A stretch of DNA of 64,000 nucleotides from Siphonodentalium dalli (GCA_032622095.1 CP136064.1:251228484-251292483), one strand, 5' to 3'. Shown: positions 21,086-32,254, counted from the stretch's first letter. Numbers and translations: made by a program. Notes: a model not told the origin generated them from the sequence alone.

Positions 21086-21835
21086 CTGCAAATGTCAGAC
21101 ACACTATTTTCAGACTTGGTGATAATATGCTGAATACAGGGACCAGCCTAGAGGGCGAGGCAATCTCATACGACTTCCCCGTCGAGAAAATTTTGGGCTG
21201 AAGTTTGTTAGAATGTGCCGCCCACCTCCGCCAAGCCCACACACCCTGCCAAGTTTATTTCCTATAGTATTCTTGAAATGTGTCTCTCTGTGGTGTGATT
21301 CTTTTGGTGTGCCAATTATTTAGTAAATGTGATTTTTTTTTACTAAATAACGGGTATGTTAGAGTTCAGATTGAATGACATCAGTTCATAGAATTACCTT
21401 TATAAATCTTTATCTCAAAACAGGACCTCTTAAGCAACAAAGCATTCAGTCCCATTGGAATTAAGCCAATTTAAGGAGTAAAAATTAGTATAAAATGACA
21501 TCATAGGCCGACCTTTTAGCCTTTCTTTACTCAATGGATTCTCCCATTCGGTTATAAAAGTATACATTGGAACAGTCTATTTATTCACTTGGAGAGCTGT
21601 TCAGGTAATAAAAGCAGACGACAGACAGAAAAACAGATAATACAAGAGCAGAATGATCGATGTTCATTTGAGGGAAATGTTGAGATAATTAATACAGTAA
21701 TGCTCTAATTAATCGACTCCTTAAACACAAGGTGAGAGCTTTCCGATAAATGGCAACAAGCCATATTTCCGACTAAATCCTGAAAAGTTACCCATAATTC
21801 TGCTGTGTTTAAGGAGTCGATTAATTAGAGCGTTA

Positions 21836-22591
21836 AGCTGCTTTCACATACATGCGTTTAACGCATGCGTTTTACGCATCCGTAAACGCATCCGTATGCG
21901 CATCGTTTCGATCTCCAATGTTATCGCTGGGGCTTTCACATACCATCCGCTAAACGCGTGTGCGTGCGTGCGCGCATAACTTTTCGCTCCCAGACCGAAA
22001 AGCTGTCCGTTTTACGCATAAGCGGACAGGGGTATTCGGTGCGATGTCGTTAATCATGGGATATACCGTAGAAATTTGGTGGTGTTTACGAATGAGAATG
22101 GTATATATGTGGGGGCGTATGCCAGCTGCTGGCACCATGCTATCTAATCTTGGGTCAAATTGCTAACCTCTGTTTTGGGCACAGTGGCTCTCGGCTCTTT
22201 CGCATTTTCTGTATATCGTCGCCGATGAAATATTAACGAAAACTGTTCGCGAGACACCCTGAAATAACCAATGAACTTGTCTTCATCCGAATACAAATCT
22301 TTGACAATTAGATTAGCATATGCCCCTTGTTCTCTTCTTTTCTTAACTATTTCGTGCTCCCAAAAGCGTCTTGGTCTCTTCCGTCGTCTTTCGTTATATA
22401 TACACAAAGAAATCATTAGAACGTCCTCGTCGTCGTCGGAATCCATGGCGAAAGGACAATATGTAAACACAAATAATTATTCACGCATCCGTTAACGGAC
22501 GCGTACGCGCAGAAGTAAACGGAGGTATGTGAAAGCTCTAAGCGCACGTCCGCCAAACGCATCCATTAAACGCAAGTATGTGAAAGCAGCT
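21836..22591. mobile_element. PIF/Harbinger element, non-autonomous, 756 bp
   Basis: The 3-bp TSD TTA (21833-21835, 22592-22594) flanks terminal repeats AGCTGCTTTCACATACATGC and GCAAGTATGTGAAAGCAGCT. A second inverted pair, GGCTTTCACATACC and GGAGGTATGTGAAAGC, lies inside. It carries a truncated Harbinger nuclease-type frame on the minus strand. The TTA TSD and the gene piece agree on PIF/Harbinger. Confidence 0.92.
22144..22446 (-). pseudogene. Harbinger nuclease (HARBI1-like) N-terminal fragment
   Basis: Starting at the Met at 22446 the frame reads MDSDDDEDVLMISLC, a basic patch RRRKRPRRFWEHE, KKRREQGAYANL and FIGYFRVSREQFSLIF, and stops at 22144. An RRFW..P/E patch and a YFR(M/V)S.EQF helix are typical of the N-terminal part of Harbinger-derived nucleases such as HARBI1. 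The DDE catalytic region is missing. About 100 residues remain of the usual 350-400, so it cannot be active. The Met at 22470 is a less likely start. Confidence 0.75.
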
Positions 22592-22912
22592 TTACTGTAA
22601 GTTCCAATTTGAATTGTTGAACTTTTTTCTGAGCATTTCCTAAGGGAGTTAGCCATCATTACGATTCATTAGTATAGAAAGGGTTATATTGTCCCAACTT
22701 CAAGCCGGAACAGGGTGTGCCCAAAATATGAAATGGGCCCAAATTAGTAGCTCTAGATGTCTTTGTGTAAATGCATATATAAATGTGAAACTTCAGAAAT
22801 TTTTCAATTTAGAAGAAGGAAAATCTTTTTTTTTAGATCTCATGAAGCAGGAAGAAATAGTTTCTTTTGATGTCAAATTTCAAAATGTTCTCACACCCAA
22901 TCCTGATTATAA

Positions 22913-23310
22913 TGTGTCTGTCATTTGCATAATGAGATACCCAGAGGGTGAATTTAGTGACGCTATCCCACATAGAGGGCTAGCATCACTAAATTCACCC
23001 TCTGGGGACCTCATTCTGCATGGCCTCATCTGCTATGGGAGACATAGACTCAGATTTGAAGTTCCCAAAAGGTGAATATTGTGATGTACACCCATTGAGA
23101 ACCTTGATTAAGCAATGTGTCATCTGCCAATTAGGGGATATAGAAAAACTAACTAAAAGAGAAATAGAATCTATATGAAGAAGTTTCTATTGAAATTTGA
23201 TAATAAAGAATCTTTCAAGAGAAGATGAAGCCTAAGCAGAATGAGGTCCCCAGAGGGTGAATTTATTTATGCTAGCCCGCTATGCACACTAAACTCAGGC
23301 TTGCTCACAC
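22913..23310. mobile_element. Family E hAT-like MITE, long form, copy 5
   Basis: GTGTCTGTCATTTGCATAAT, a first palindrome to CTCATTCTGCATGGCC, the inner section with GCAAATT-like and CTATGGGAGACATAGA, then a second half palindrome cut at 23290 and a CTAAACTCAGGCTTG end. TSDs cannot be read. Confidence 0.65.
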
Positions 23311-23319
23311 AAGTAGAAT

Positions 23320-23820
23320 TGTGGTAAATCAAGTGGGTATGCTGTCCACTGTAGTGTGCCCAAATTGAGGCCTTGTGTTTGGTAACATCTCATAGGGAAT
23401 AACTCTTATACAAGAGTTCACCCTGAAGATTCATATGAAGTTTGATGATGATCGGATGAGGGATGTGGCCTGTAGGGTGTGCCAAAGGAACAAGTCATAC
23501 AAAGAGTAAAATATAAGATGGTTGCCAGCAGCCATGTTTTTCATCGAAATTCATTCAAATTCAATAGCTCCCATTCAGGGGTGATCCCAAACATGCCTTG
23601 AATTTTCAAAGCAATTCGCCAATAATGTGGGCGTGCCGATGGATTAAAATTACTCGTTTTTTAATGGAATTTGGAATTTTTTTATAAGAGGTCACCGCGA
23701 GAATCCATTTAAGGTTTGGCGATGATTGGATGAGGAATGTAGTCTGTAGGGTCTGCCAAAGGAAATAGTTGTCAGATGCACGGACGACAGATACCAACTC
23801 ATGGCAATAGCTCAAACTTG
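23320..23820. other. Intron DNA with a diverged internal repeat
   Basis: Two related passages (about 23395-23480 and 23690-23775) share AGTTTGATGATGATCGGATG or GGTTTGGCGATGATTGGATG, and TGTAGGGT(G/C)TGCCAAAGGAA. This suggests an old dispersed repeat. No coding signal. Confidence 0.5.
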
Positions 23821-23852
23821 ACTCTGTCTAAACTTTTTAATAACTTTGGTGA

Positions 23853-23877
23853 GGGGGGGGGGGGGGGGGGGGGGGGG
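23853..23877 (+). repeat. Poly-G run of 25
   Basis: Uninterrupted G run in intron DNA, able in principle to form G-quadruplexes on this strand. Length in the assembly may be inexact. Confidence 0.9.
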
Positions 23878-23924
23878 TATCAGTCGAGTTAGGAGTAACA
23901 TCAGTGGAGGGTAATAATGGTGAA

Positions 23925-24237
23925 GTGGTCACTCTCACCAAAAAAGCTGAAGGGTACACATGTTTTTAAAAGGTGCTGAAGGATACACAGGTTTTGAAAT
24001 CTCATTATAAATGATGTTTAATTTTCGTGTTTGCCATGATTTCTGTTGGAGAATAATAATTTACTTTCCAATAAATATTAAAATGAACTGAAAACAAACT
24101 GCTGATGGATGCCAGACTTTCATGAACAGATCGAGTTGAAGTAAAAACCCTGTGTACCCTTCAGCACATTTTCAAAACATGTGTGCCCTTCAGCACTTTT
24201 TTTTGGTGAGAGTGACACTTTCAGCGTTAATAATAGG
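23925..24237. mobile_element. Foldback element with GGTGAGAGTGAC arms
   Basis: The arm at 23930-24000 (GGTCACTCTCACCAAAAAAG, GCTGAAGGGTACACATG) is inverted at 24140-24230 (CATGTGTGCCCTTCAGCAC, TTGGTGAGAGTGACA). The central loop is about 140 bp. TSD unclear. Confidence 0.7.
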
Positions 24238-24266
24238 TCACATAAGTAGAAAATATGATACATGTA

Positions 24267-24480
24267 CAGTAGTGCCCTAAGTAATCGACTTCTTAAACAC
24301 AGCAGAATTATGGGTAACTTTTCAGGATTTAGTCGGAAATATGGCTTGTTGCCATTCATCGGAAAGCTCTCGTGGGAGAGCTTTCCGATGAATGGCAACA
24401 AGCCATATTTTCGACTAAATCCTGAAAAGTTACCCATAATTCTGCTGTGTTTAAGGAGTCGATTACTTAGGGCATTACTA
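24267..24480. mobile_element. Family A foldback MITE, copy 4 (both arms full)
   Basis: TA flanks. Left arm from CAGTAGTGCCCTAAG to GGAAAGCTCTCG, right arm from GAGAGCTTTCCGATGAATGG to GGGCATTACTA. The arms are almost perfectly complementary, giving a 214-bp hairpin with a negligible loop. Confidence 0.92.
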
Positions 24481-24772
24481 TATCTATTAATAATATATGC
24501 TGCATACTGTACACTGATGCAGTCAATAATCAGCTGTATTTACTACATGCTTGGGAAAGCTATCCATCTACACCAGATTTATAGGGCTAGTTTGTGGAGG
24601 ATATTGGCTGTCAAAAATAACACAGAAATGTGGAGCCATTAATATAGAGGGGGATCATTACCACACCAATTTAATTTAACCAGGCACACATGAGAACATA
24701 TGCTTTGCACTCAAGCCACTAGAATATGCATATTTTTTACATACACTGTGGGAAATCATTACCAAGTGCATG

Positions 24773-25332
24773 CAAGTCTGCAAATAGTGTGTCTGTCATT
24801 TGCAGAATGAGGTCCCCAGAGGGTGAATTTAGTGATGCTATCCCACACAGCGGGCGAGCATCACCAAATTCACCCTCTGGGGGTCTCATTCTGATTAGGC
24901 CTCATTTTCTGCTAAGTATCTATAGTCTCAAATTAACATTGTTTTTAGTTACTTTTTCACTTCTGGGAAGTTTCTATATCCACTAATTTGCAGAATATAA
25001 CATGCATAATCGAGGTGACTAATAGGTGATCACCACCAACTTAAACTGAGAAACTTCAATCTGATCGCTGTTGAGACCTCAGCAGTATGAGGTTCCCAGA
25101 GGGTGAATTTGGTGATGCTAGCCCACTATGTAGGATAGTGTCACTAAATCAGGGCTTATATTTCGGCGAGAATCCAAATCTAGATTCTCGTAAATATTCT
25201 CGCAAATTACCCTGGATTCTCGTGAAAAAGTATATATGGATTCTCGCAAAATCAGATGAAATATATGCCCTGCTATAAATTCACACTCTGGGGACCTCAT
25301 TCTGCAAATGACAGACACACTATTTGTAGTAG
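24773..25332. mobile_element. Family E hAT-like MITE, copy 6, long form
   Basis: A perfect 8-bp TSD, AGTGCATG (24765-24772, 25333-25340). The left end is CAAGTCTGCAAATAGTGTG. Two palindromes flank an inner section with CTTCTGGGAAGTTTCTATAT. The second palindrome is interrupted by a 123-bp hAT-like insertion at 25150. Confidence 0.85.
25150..25272. mobile_element. Mini hAT-like element inside family E
   Basis: The ends CAGGGCTTATATTTC and GAAATATATGCCCTG are inverted. Flanks CACTAAAT and CTATAAAT agree at 6 of 8. Removing it rejoins the family E text CACTAAATTCAC. The body repeats GGATTCTCG. Confidence 0.7.
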
Positions 25333-25539
25333 AGTGCATGCAGTTGATAAGTTTGACCTACAAAGATGCACACACAGCGGGAGATAACATATTCTACTTT
25401 GACATGTCTAAGGCTGCATTTCTTTGCTCAACATGCATAATGCATGAAATAAAATTAGTGATGTATCTGGTAAAAACAGAGGGAGGGAAAGCAGGGGCGG
25501 GCATAAATTGATAAAAAAAAAACTTTTTTTTTTTTTTTA

Positions 25540-25760
25540 AACATTCATACTCGAGTTCCGAATAATAGTACAGGTGGGAATAATAGTACATGCGGGAAAA
25601 TATTGAAAAATTAAATAATAGTACAGCGCGGAATAATAGTACAGACGGGAATTTTTTGGAATTTCCGTATGTGATGTCCCAAAGTCACAAATGAAAATAA
25701 AAAAATGTTCCACCCAGTACTATTATTCGATCGAGTACTATTATTAGTATCAGTCTTTGA
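25540..25760. repeat. AATAATAGTAC motif cluster
   Basis: GAATAATAGTACAGG-like motifs occur at least four times, with inverted GTACTATTATTCGA at 25715-25745. The block begins CATACTCGAGTTCCGAATAA, which reappears inverted at 29945-29968. Confidence 0.65.
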
Positions 25761-26695
25761 ATTTACATTATAGGATACTAGTACACAACATATGTGTATA
25801 ATATAGACATTATAAATTACCAATTTACCACAATAAAGTGCGTTCCGTGAAATCTTAAACGGAAAAACTGAATATTTATGTTTGCAACCATTTAATACAC
25901 AATGTGACATTACTAGTAAATGTATATGGTGTGTGTCAAGTATGTTGTTGTATCATTGAGTTGGTTGATTTATACATATTTTATTTGGGGCGTGGCAACT
26001 AATTGTATTATACTACAAACATGTTCGATGATGTTGTTGAAGAACTTTTTTTTCAATACATAACTCATAACATTGAACTGACAACAATACTACTAGTACT
26101 TAGTATAAATTCAACCAAGGTAATATGCAATATTAGACTAGTAGTGAGCTACAAAACAAATTTGTATGTGAAACTTCGCGAACAAGCAGGAATAACGTCT
26201 GGTTGAGTTAAAACTTTCTCAATGTTTGAACGTTGCACAGAGAAAACACCTGCTGGTTAAAACATGTTGTCCTTGAAGTCTGTTGATAAATGATACAGAT
26301 TTCCCAATCGGAGGTCAAGGGCTACCAACGGGTGACTGTTAGTATTTATATGCACTGTGCATCGCTAATAAATGTGGTTTGACTACTCATTTTCACCAGA
26401 TACGCAACACAATAATGTATCATCCCGATTAGTAGGCCTAATATATAACAATTTACCACATTTAAAAACCGCCAGGCTTCCACAATTCACCGACCCCACA
26501 TCGAACCCAATCTAACCCAGCGACTCTATAAATAACAAGTGCGTCATACCAAGACTCGCCCACTTTTCCGATAAAATGTGGACACAGGAGTTTTTACATG
26601 CATGTATATAATTCGTATGAACTCAAATGATCATTAATGATTTTGTTACCGGTACCTGATTACTATAATCCAACACTAATATTTAGGTCACTTAA

Positions 26696-27087
26696 CCCTT
26701 TACCCAACAAACCGGCCACAACCGGCCAAATAAAGCTTCAACAGCCTAAAATATCTTCGGTCTGTCTCAATAGAACCATACACATATGGATATCATTGGA
26801 ACCGGCTCCTTTACCACATTGTGATAGTTACAGTTATGCCCTGTGCCAATGCATTCTCTTATATATGCGAGTCGACCATAGGTCGCCTCGCATATATAAG
26901 AGAATGCATTGGCCTAAAAAAAAAAAAATTTTAACACTTTTTACCATTTTTTCTTACATTCTTTAACAATTTTATAATTTTTAATGTGTTAAGCCAATGC
27001 ATTCTCTTATATATGCGAGGTGACCTATGGTCGACTCGCATATATAAGAGAATGCATTGGCAAAGGGCCCTTCTGTTGGGTAAAGGG
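26696..27087 (+). mobile_element. Family B MITE, copy 3
   Basis: TTAA flanks at 26692-26695 and 27088-27091. Both 69-nt hairpins are present (about 26845-26914 and 26993-27062, the second with GAGGTGACC instead of GAGGCGACC). The body is nearly identical to copy 8. Confidence 0.88.
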
Positions 27088-27099
27088 TTAACTCATTAT

Positions 27100-28025
27100 A
27101 TTCCATTAATATTCCCCCAATTGTTAGTATGAAACCACCAGGTAACACCATGTTCGACTGTTCAAAAAATGGAATAACCCAGCAAGCCTGGATATAATGT
27201 TTTTTTGAGTGTCTGACAAAATGACAGGCACCAAAGATTCGGCGTCTGACATTTGAAAAGTGTGTCTGTCATTTACCTGGTATCAATAAATAGCATCAAT
27301 TAGTTGTTTTTTAGCCCATTCCAATGCACAAATTAGATTCATTGATGTACCATGTTATGAATTATAGCAACTTTACAACAAATTTAAAACACGGAATCAC
27401 AGAAACGTGAAACGAAACGACGCTTAATTATATCACTTACTCAAGTTACTGAAACTATTAATGTCGATCAAATCGGAAAATTAGGATTACTATACATGAT
27501 CAGGACTTTTGCATACATTATGTACTGTGCTAAGTCACTGAACTGCATGCCCATTGCTAATTTCAAATTGGCCGGATCGGATCAGATTAATCGGCAGTTG
27601 TACAATATAGTAGCGCAAAATAGTCCGCAGAAAAAATCCTACGCCGTGCTTCCCCCAAGTAAACACGAGCACATGTTTCAAAACGCGGCGATTTAAAAAC
27701 TACCCGGTATGATTTTTTTCGGAATTTCTTCCGCTAAATCTCCAACTAACACCCTTAACTTGTGGAATATATTACACTTGTGCTGATTTAACTTGTGACA
27801 TCTCCGTGTATCTTACGTCAAACGAGAAAAACACGACGAAGTGTATTTCTTGGTTGGAGTTTCCCCCCAGTGGCAGCCATTTTTTCTGGGTTTTTCATGT
27901 TCTAAAAATAGAAAGTCGTAAATAGTGCGGACGATAAAGGCAGCGATAATTCGCAGTTTGCGATCAATCATCAATTGCGGACAATTTAGGTTAGAGGTTG
28001 CATTAAAATTACATTTATAGGTCCT
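27100..28025. other. Intron stretch without recognised gene
   Basis: It holds a scrap of family E text (GTGTCTGTCATTTACCTGG near 27255) and AT-rich DNA. No frame with domain-like residues was found on either strand. Confidence 0.5.
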
Positions 28026-28033
28026 GTATACGG

Positions 28034-29325
28034 TAGTGCTGGGACGGTTGGGGTTTTTTCCTAACCGGTTAACCACGGGCATTTAAACCTAACCATAACC
28101 GGTTAACCGCTACCAGCATTATCCTAAGTACGAGATTGAATACACTGGTCACTATATCGGCAAAACAAGTGTTTATTACGCGTCCCGGAAACGTTGATAT
28201 ACATGCGATCACAAACGATGTTTTAGTCGTACAATGCGTTCCCGTTACGGCGGTCATAGTTGTAAATGTGTATAAATTAATTCAGTTTTGAGCCCAAACA
28301 AACTAAAATATAATATATATTAGTGGTGCGGTAGTATATCAATGTTTACAGGAGTTCCGCACCGCATAAACAACGCTTGCTTGCAAACCCTTCAGCGACG
28401 AAATATAGTTCCTCCCTTGTGTATATCCCGGACACGATTAGCACAAACAAGGTACTGAAGGTAGCTATACTGTTGTTTAGTAATGTTTACTAGTGTTTGT
28501 GTATAGGCAGGTATGTATTAATCACAGTGGCTACACGATGTTACTTCAATTATTTCATAAACAAATTCAAACAAAATTAAATCGTCGCGATTCATTATTA
28601 CGCAAGCCCCAGCCAGTGTTTAGGAAATAAAGTTATCGAACACATCACTAGATATACTCTGATTTCCCACTCCCAGTAGGCCTGTGTTTTTTTCTGGATG
28701 TGCGACTTCATATTGGATGTTGATCCACAATAAACGAATCGCGTTCGACGGGCCTTCCTTATCGCCCATTTCTTCTTTTTTTCCGTCATCTTCAATTAGA
28801 ATTAAATGTCCCCAAACGTTCGATTTCCGTTTTTGTAGGTCTTCTGTCATCGCTTTGAGACGAACTAATGGTAATGACAAAGGGGGGGGGGGGAGTTTCA
28901 CGAAAACAGACATACTATTGATGACGTAGTAAAAGTCTAGACTTGATTGCTTTGATGTATGCCGTGGTGCGCGTGCAGCCGGAACGTCATGTAATGCCGC
29001 CAAAGGAAATTGGCATTGAATGTGTAGCAAGTGATTCACAGAGTTGTTGGTTTCATGTCTAGAAAAGCCGCCGGTGATCAAACAGGCGTGTGTTGTGGGG
29101 TATATGAATACACAATCAACTGTCTAAATCGCTTCTAAGCGACTTCTTATTACTTACTCTCGTTACTTAAACTTCCGTAAATGATTTCGGCAACATTTAC
29201 ACGGAGTACTATGATGATAGTACGATCGTTATCAATATTACGGTTATCCGGTTGTGGCCTCCTCCAACCGGTTGACACGCGTAACCGAACCGTAACCGGT
29301 TATCCGGACAACCGTCCCAGCACTA
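28034..29325. mobile_element. hAT element, TAGTGCTGGGACGGTT ends, 1292 bp
   Basis: A perfect 8-bp TSD, GTATACGG (28026-28033, 29326-29333). The terminal repeats TAGTGCTGGGACGGTTG and CAACCGTCCCAGCACTA are followed by subterminal TAACCGGTTAACC motifs on both sides. A broken BED-finger frame lies on the minus strand. The rest of the transposase (RNase-H fold, hAT dimerisation) is absent. Confidence 0.92.
28688..28853 (-). pseudogene. Frameshifted BED zinc-finger fragment of a hAT transposase
   Basis: From a Met at 28850 the frame reads MTEDLQKRKSNVWGHLILIE and DDGKK. The match then continues in a different frame as YCGSTSNMKSHIQKK near 28735-28688. RSxVW.(H/Y)F at the start and GSTSNMKSHI.KK at the end are the two conserved edges of BED fingers in hAT/ZBED proteins. 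The zinc cysteines expected between them are not seen. At least one frameshift is present, so it is dead. Confidence 0.7.
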
Positions 29326-30351
29326 GTATACGGAACGGATCATTAACATGTTTTCGGTAAAACGCGTTGTATTGGTGGGGGGATTTGATATTTAGTGCAC
29401 AGTAGTGGTAATTGAATGTCTTTGCCGCGGATAATACATCTACTTGTTGTTTTACCCTTAATTATATATTTTTTGTGAAGATAATGGGCGCCAGACAAAC
29501 TGACGGACGATAATAAGGCGGCGCCGGTCATCGGTGTATTTGGCTCGGTCAATGACCGTGTCCGACCTCTTATATCCAGGCTTGTAACCCAGCAATTATT
29601 CCAAATAAGCACACCCTCGAAACTGAAAGGTAACCCACCAACGCGGAAGAGTTTCTATAAATGAGACAATATCGAGAATGGACTCGCTCATTTTCCGATC
29701 AAGGCGGGGGGCACAGGATGTTTACTCCACGTGGTTTTGCGTTGTTCAAACATTTGACTTACCGGCGTTATTGTTTATCCGAAATTGGCGACAATCTTCT
29801 TTCATTGTTTCAATATGAAACGGAGAATTGACGATCTGTTCACATATCTCAATGTGCAATGTGTCGAAAATTAAATAAGCGTACAGGGGCGAATAAGCAA
29901 CGTACAGGTGGGAATTTTATCGCGAAAATAATAAGCGTACATGTACGATTATTCGGAACTCGAGAGTATGTGGAATATATTCGTTCTGAATATATACTAC
30001 TAGCAGTGCAAATGAATGATAAAATAGGATGCAATAAAAAAAAGATTGTGACATCACCCGGACCATGTACACAAGGTGCTGCCATCTTAAAACACTGAAA
30101 GACTTTTGGTGTAAATAAAACAGACAAGCACAGTTTTAATGCGATCATAGATCAATAAACGCAATTTTTTTTGCATTCAGTTATTTTTTATTTATTGGGT
30201 GGATAAAATTAGTAGGGTCTGGACTAGGGGCAGACGGGTTACTGGAAATATCACTATTTATTAGGCTTGATCAGCCCTGGGAATTGAGGAAAAGATGCCT
30301 ATGGCATTATTTTTGCTAGGTGGAAGAAATCAAGGCATAAATATGACGTAC

Positions 30352-30515
30352 CTGCCAAACTTATCCATGGTAACGCCCGAAGCAAATGATCCCACCATAC
30401 CGAACGCCACAAATATGGCGACTGTGAGTGTCCATAATAACTTCTGGAAATCTTCGTCCAGCTGCTCACCCTCACTTCTTTCAGAAAATGTTTCATTATA
30501 AAATTCTCTGATTAG
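30352..30515 (-). CDS. SLC2A-like: GLUT-like exon 3, loop 1 and TM2
   Basis: This 164-nt exon starts in phase 0 (acceptor CTTTTCAG) and ends in phase 2 (donor GTACGTC). It reads LIREFYNETFSERSEGEQ, then LLWTLTVAIFVAFGMVGS, then FASGVTMDKFGR. NET is a potential N-glycosylation sequon in the first extracellular loop, where GLUTs are glycosylated. LW(T/S)L(T/S)VAIF..GGM(I/V)GSF is the canonical TM2 pattern. Confidence 0.94.
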
Positions 30516-30574
30516 CTGAAAAGGAAACAAGAGGCCTGCAAATATGAGGTGAACGACCATTCAGGTCACTTAGA

Positions 30575-31064
30575 GGTAATAGCCTAAATAATCAACTCCT
30601 TAACCCTTTACCCAACAGAACGGCCCTGTGCCAATGCATTCTCTTATATATGCGAGTCGACCATAGGTCGCCTCGCATATATAAGAGAATGCATTGGCTT
30701 AACACATTAAAAATTATAAAATTGTTAAAGAATGTAAGAAAAAATGGTAAAAAAAGATTTTTTTTAGGCCAATGCATTCTCTTATATATGCAAGGCGACC
30801 TATGGTCGACTCGCATATATAAGAGAATGCATTGGCACTGGGCATAACTGTAACTAGCACAATGTGGTGAAGGAGCCGGTCCCAATGATATCCATATTTG
30901 TATGGTTCTATTGAGACAGACTGAAGATATTTTAGGCTGTTGAAGCTTTATTTGGCTGGTTTTGGCCGGTTTGTTGGGTAAATGGTTAACCACAGAAGAA
31001 TTATGGGTAATTTTTCAGGATTTAGTCGGAAATATGGCTTGTTGCCATTCATCGGAAAGCTTCT
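30575..31064. mobile_element. Family A foldback MITE, copy 5, split by family B
   Basis: Text AGCCTAAATAATCAACTCC leads to the A element's internal TTAA, where family B copy 4 is inserted. A resumes at TTAACCACAGAAGAATTATG and runs to TCATCGGAAAGCTTCTC. The right arm is missing. The outer left end is worn (GGTAATAGCC). Confidence 0.75.
30604..30985 (-). mobile_element. Family B MITE, copy 4 (inverted), inside family A
   Basis: TTAA at 30600-30603 and 30986-30989. The short end is CCCTTTACCCAACAGAACGG, with the CCGGCC end to the right. Both hairpins are present, the second with one changed base (GCAAGGCGACC). A clean insertion in the left arm of an A element. Confidence 0.88.
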
Positions 31065-31200
31065 CTTATTCTGTATTTATAGTCTAAGACTTGGGAAATA
31101 TTCCATCATCGAGTAAAGAATAAGTCAAGGTAGTCACTGTCTTCTTCCAAAAGTTGGAGAAGTAATAAATGAAAGGTGTATCTAAATTTAGTTATCCTAA

Positions 31201-32239
31201 GGCCAAAGCGAAAAATAGGCATGTTTCCACTCCCCCGCCCGCCCCACCTCAAAACTCCCCGACGAAACTCACTTTATTTATTTTCCAAATCCCGAAAAAT
31301 AAAATACGATGTATTTACTATTTCCACGTGAATTAATACTACACTATTTATATTGTTATATATAGACCTCTCACATAAACAAGCATACTAAAATTGTCTC
31401 CCTATTTGGTTATTAAATCGACCCACTGACAATAAAATTCCGTGTTGTGACCGATATAGCAACAGATTGTAAACAAAAACAAACGCGCACGTGGTTTTCA
31501 GACACACTGTAAAATGAAGCTCCATGGCGGCATTAGGGTGATGAGTTTATGACCGCATTATTAATGTACGTCAACTAACGACATGCCCAAATATACCGGC
31601 AAAATAATGCTACACAATATTTACGCGAACGCAATCGCAAAGAATACATCTGTCCCAAAACTTCCAACGGTGTCTGAAAAGAACGGACTGTAACAACCGG
31701 ATGATATAGGCCTACGGTAATTTACCGAACGGAAGCCGGAGTGTATATTTACCGGAAGATCTAAAACAATTTTGCCAACATCCGGGAAATAGTGTCAACA
31801 TGTCGTCCCAAACAAGTGCCAGCAGCGTGTTGGCACTTAAGTTTTTTAAATGCATACACATGGCGCAAGGCAGAAACAAAATGACAAAGGTTCCCCACTG
31901 CAACACCTTTTTTCAAGTCTATGAAAAGAATCACCCCAAAGGCCTCGACGCCCAAAACACTACAATCAGCTGTAAAACGAATTGAATATTAATGAACATA
32001 TGTACAATTTGCACATGTAGATTAAATGCAAGGCACTGAAATTCAGTACATACATTGTTAGCCTTTACAATAAGTTCATAAATGACATAATTATTAGAAA
32101 GATAGCACAAATATGATATTTGAATTTCCACGCGAAAAAATAAAGTGAAAAAAAAAAAAAAAGTGAAAAGCCACCCCCCCCCCCGCCCCTGTTTTTTTTA
32201 TGGATGGGAGTGGAAACACACCTATTTTTCGCTTTGGCC
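31201..32239. mobile_element. Harbinger-type element with GGCCAAAGCGAAAAATAGG ends
   Basis: TAA flanks (31198-31200, 32240-32242) surround GGCCAAAGCGAAAAATAGG and CCTATTTTTCGCTTTGGCC, extended by TTTCCACTCCC/GGGAGTGGAAA. A 3-bp TAA target is typical of PIF/Harbinger. Internal short frames (31712-31985, both strands) match nothing I recognise. It contains an A-run and a C-rich stretch near its right end. Confidence 0.75.
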
Positions 32240-32254
32240 TAATCACGATATAAC

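Larger units (their letters stand above)
21695..22597. mobile_element. Family A foldback MITE, copy 3, split by Harbinger
   Basis: TA flanks on both sides. It runs from CAGTAATGCTCTAATTAATC through the right arm to GATTAATTAGAGCG. Its terminal TTACTG is split by the Harbinger insertion and completed at 22592-22597. The left arm is short, lacking most of the TCAGGATTTAGTC section. Confidence 0.85.
21520..22683. mobile_element. Family H element hosting a nested A and Harbinger
   Basis: The left end CCTTTCTTTACTCAATGG sits next to a decayed TTAG. The right end CATTAGTATAGAAAGGG precedes TTAT. The body has ATTCTCCCATTCGG, AGGTAATAAAAGCAGACGAC and GCATTTCCTAAGGGAGTTAG as in other H copies. It is interrupted by a family A element at its internal TA (21693-21694, repeated at 22598-22599). 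Confidence 0.7.

Noticed and set aside
24120-24642. Frames on both strands with FSGFSRKYGLLPFIGKL
   Set aside because: Translations of the two arms of a family A foldback element, so the same peptide appears on both strands.
28684-28929. Plus-strand frame with a hydrophobic start
   Set aside because: Antisense to the BED-finger remnant of the hAT element; no independent support.
30299-30501. Plus- and second-frame minus-strand frames over 30299-30501
   Set aside because: Shadows of GLUT exon 3, which is supported by splice sites and family motifs in another frame.
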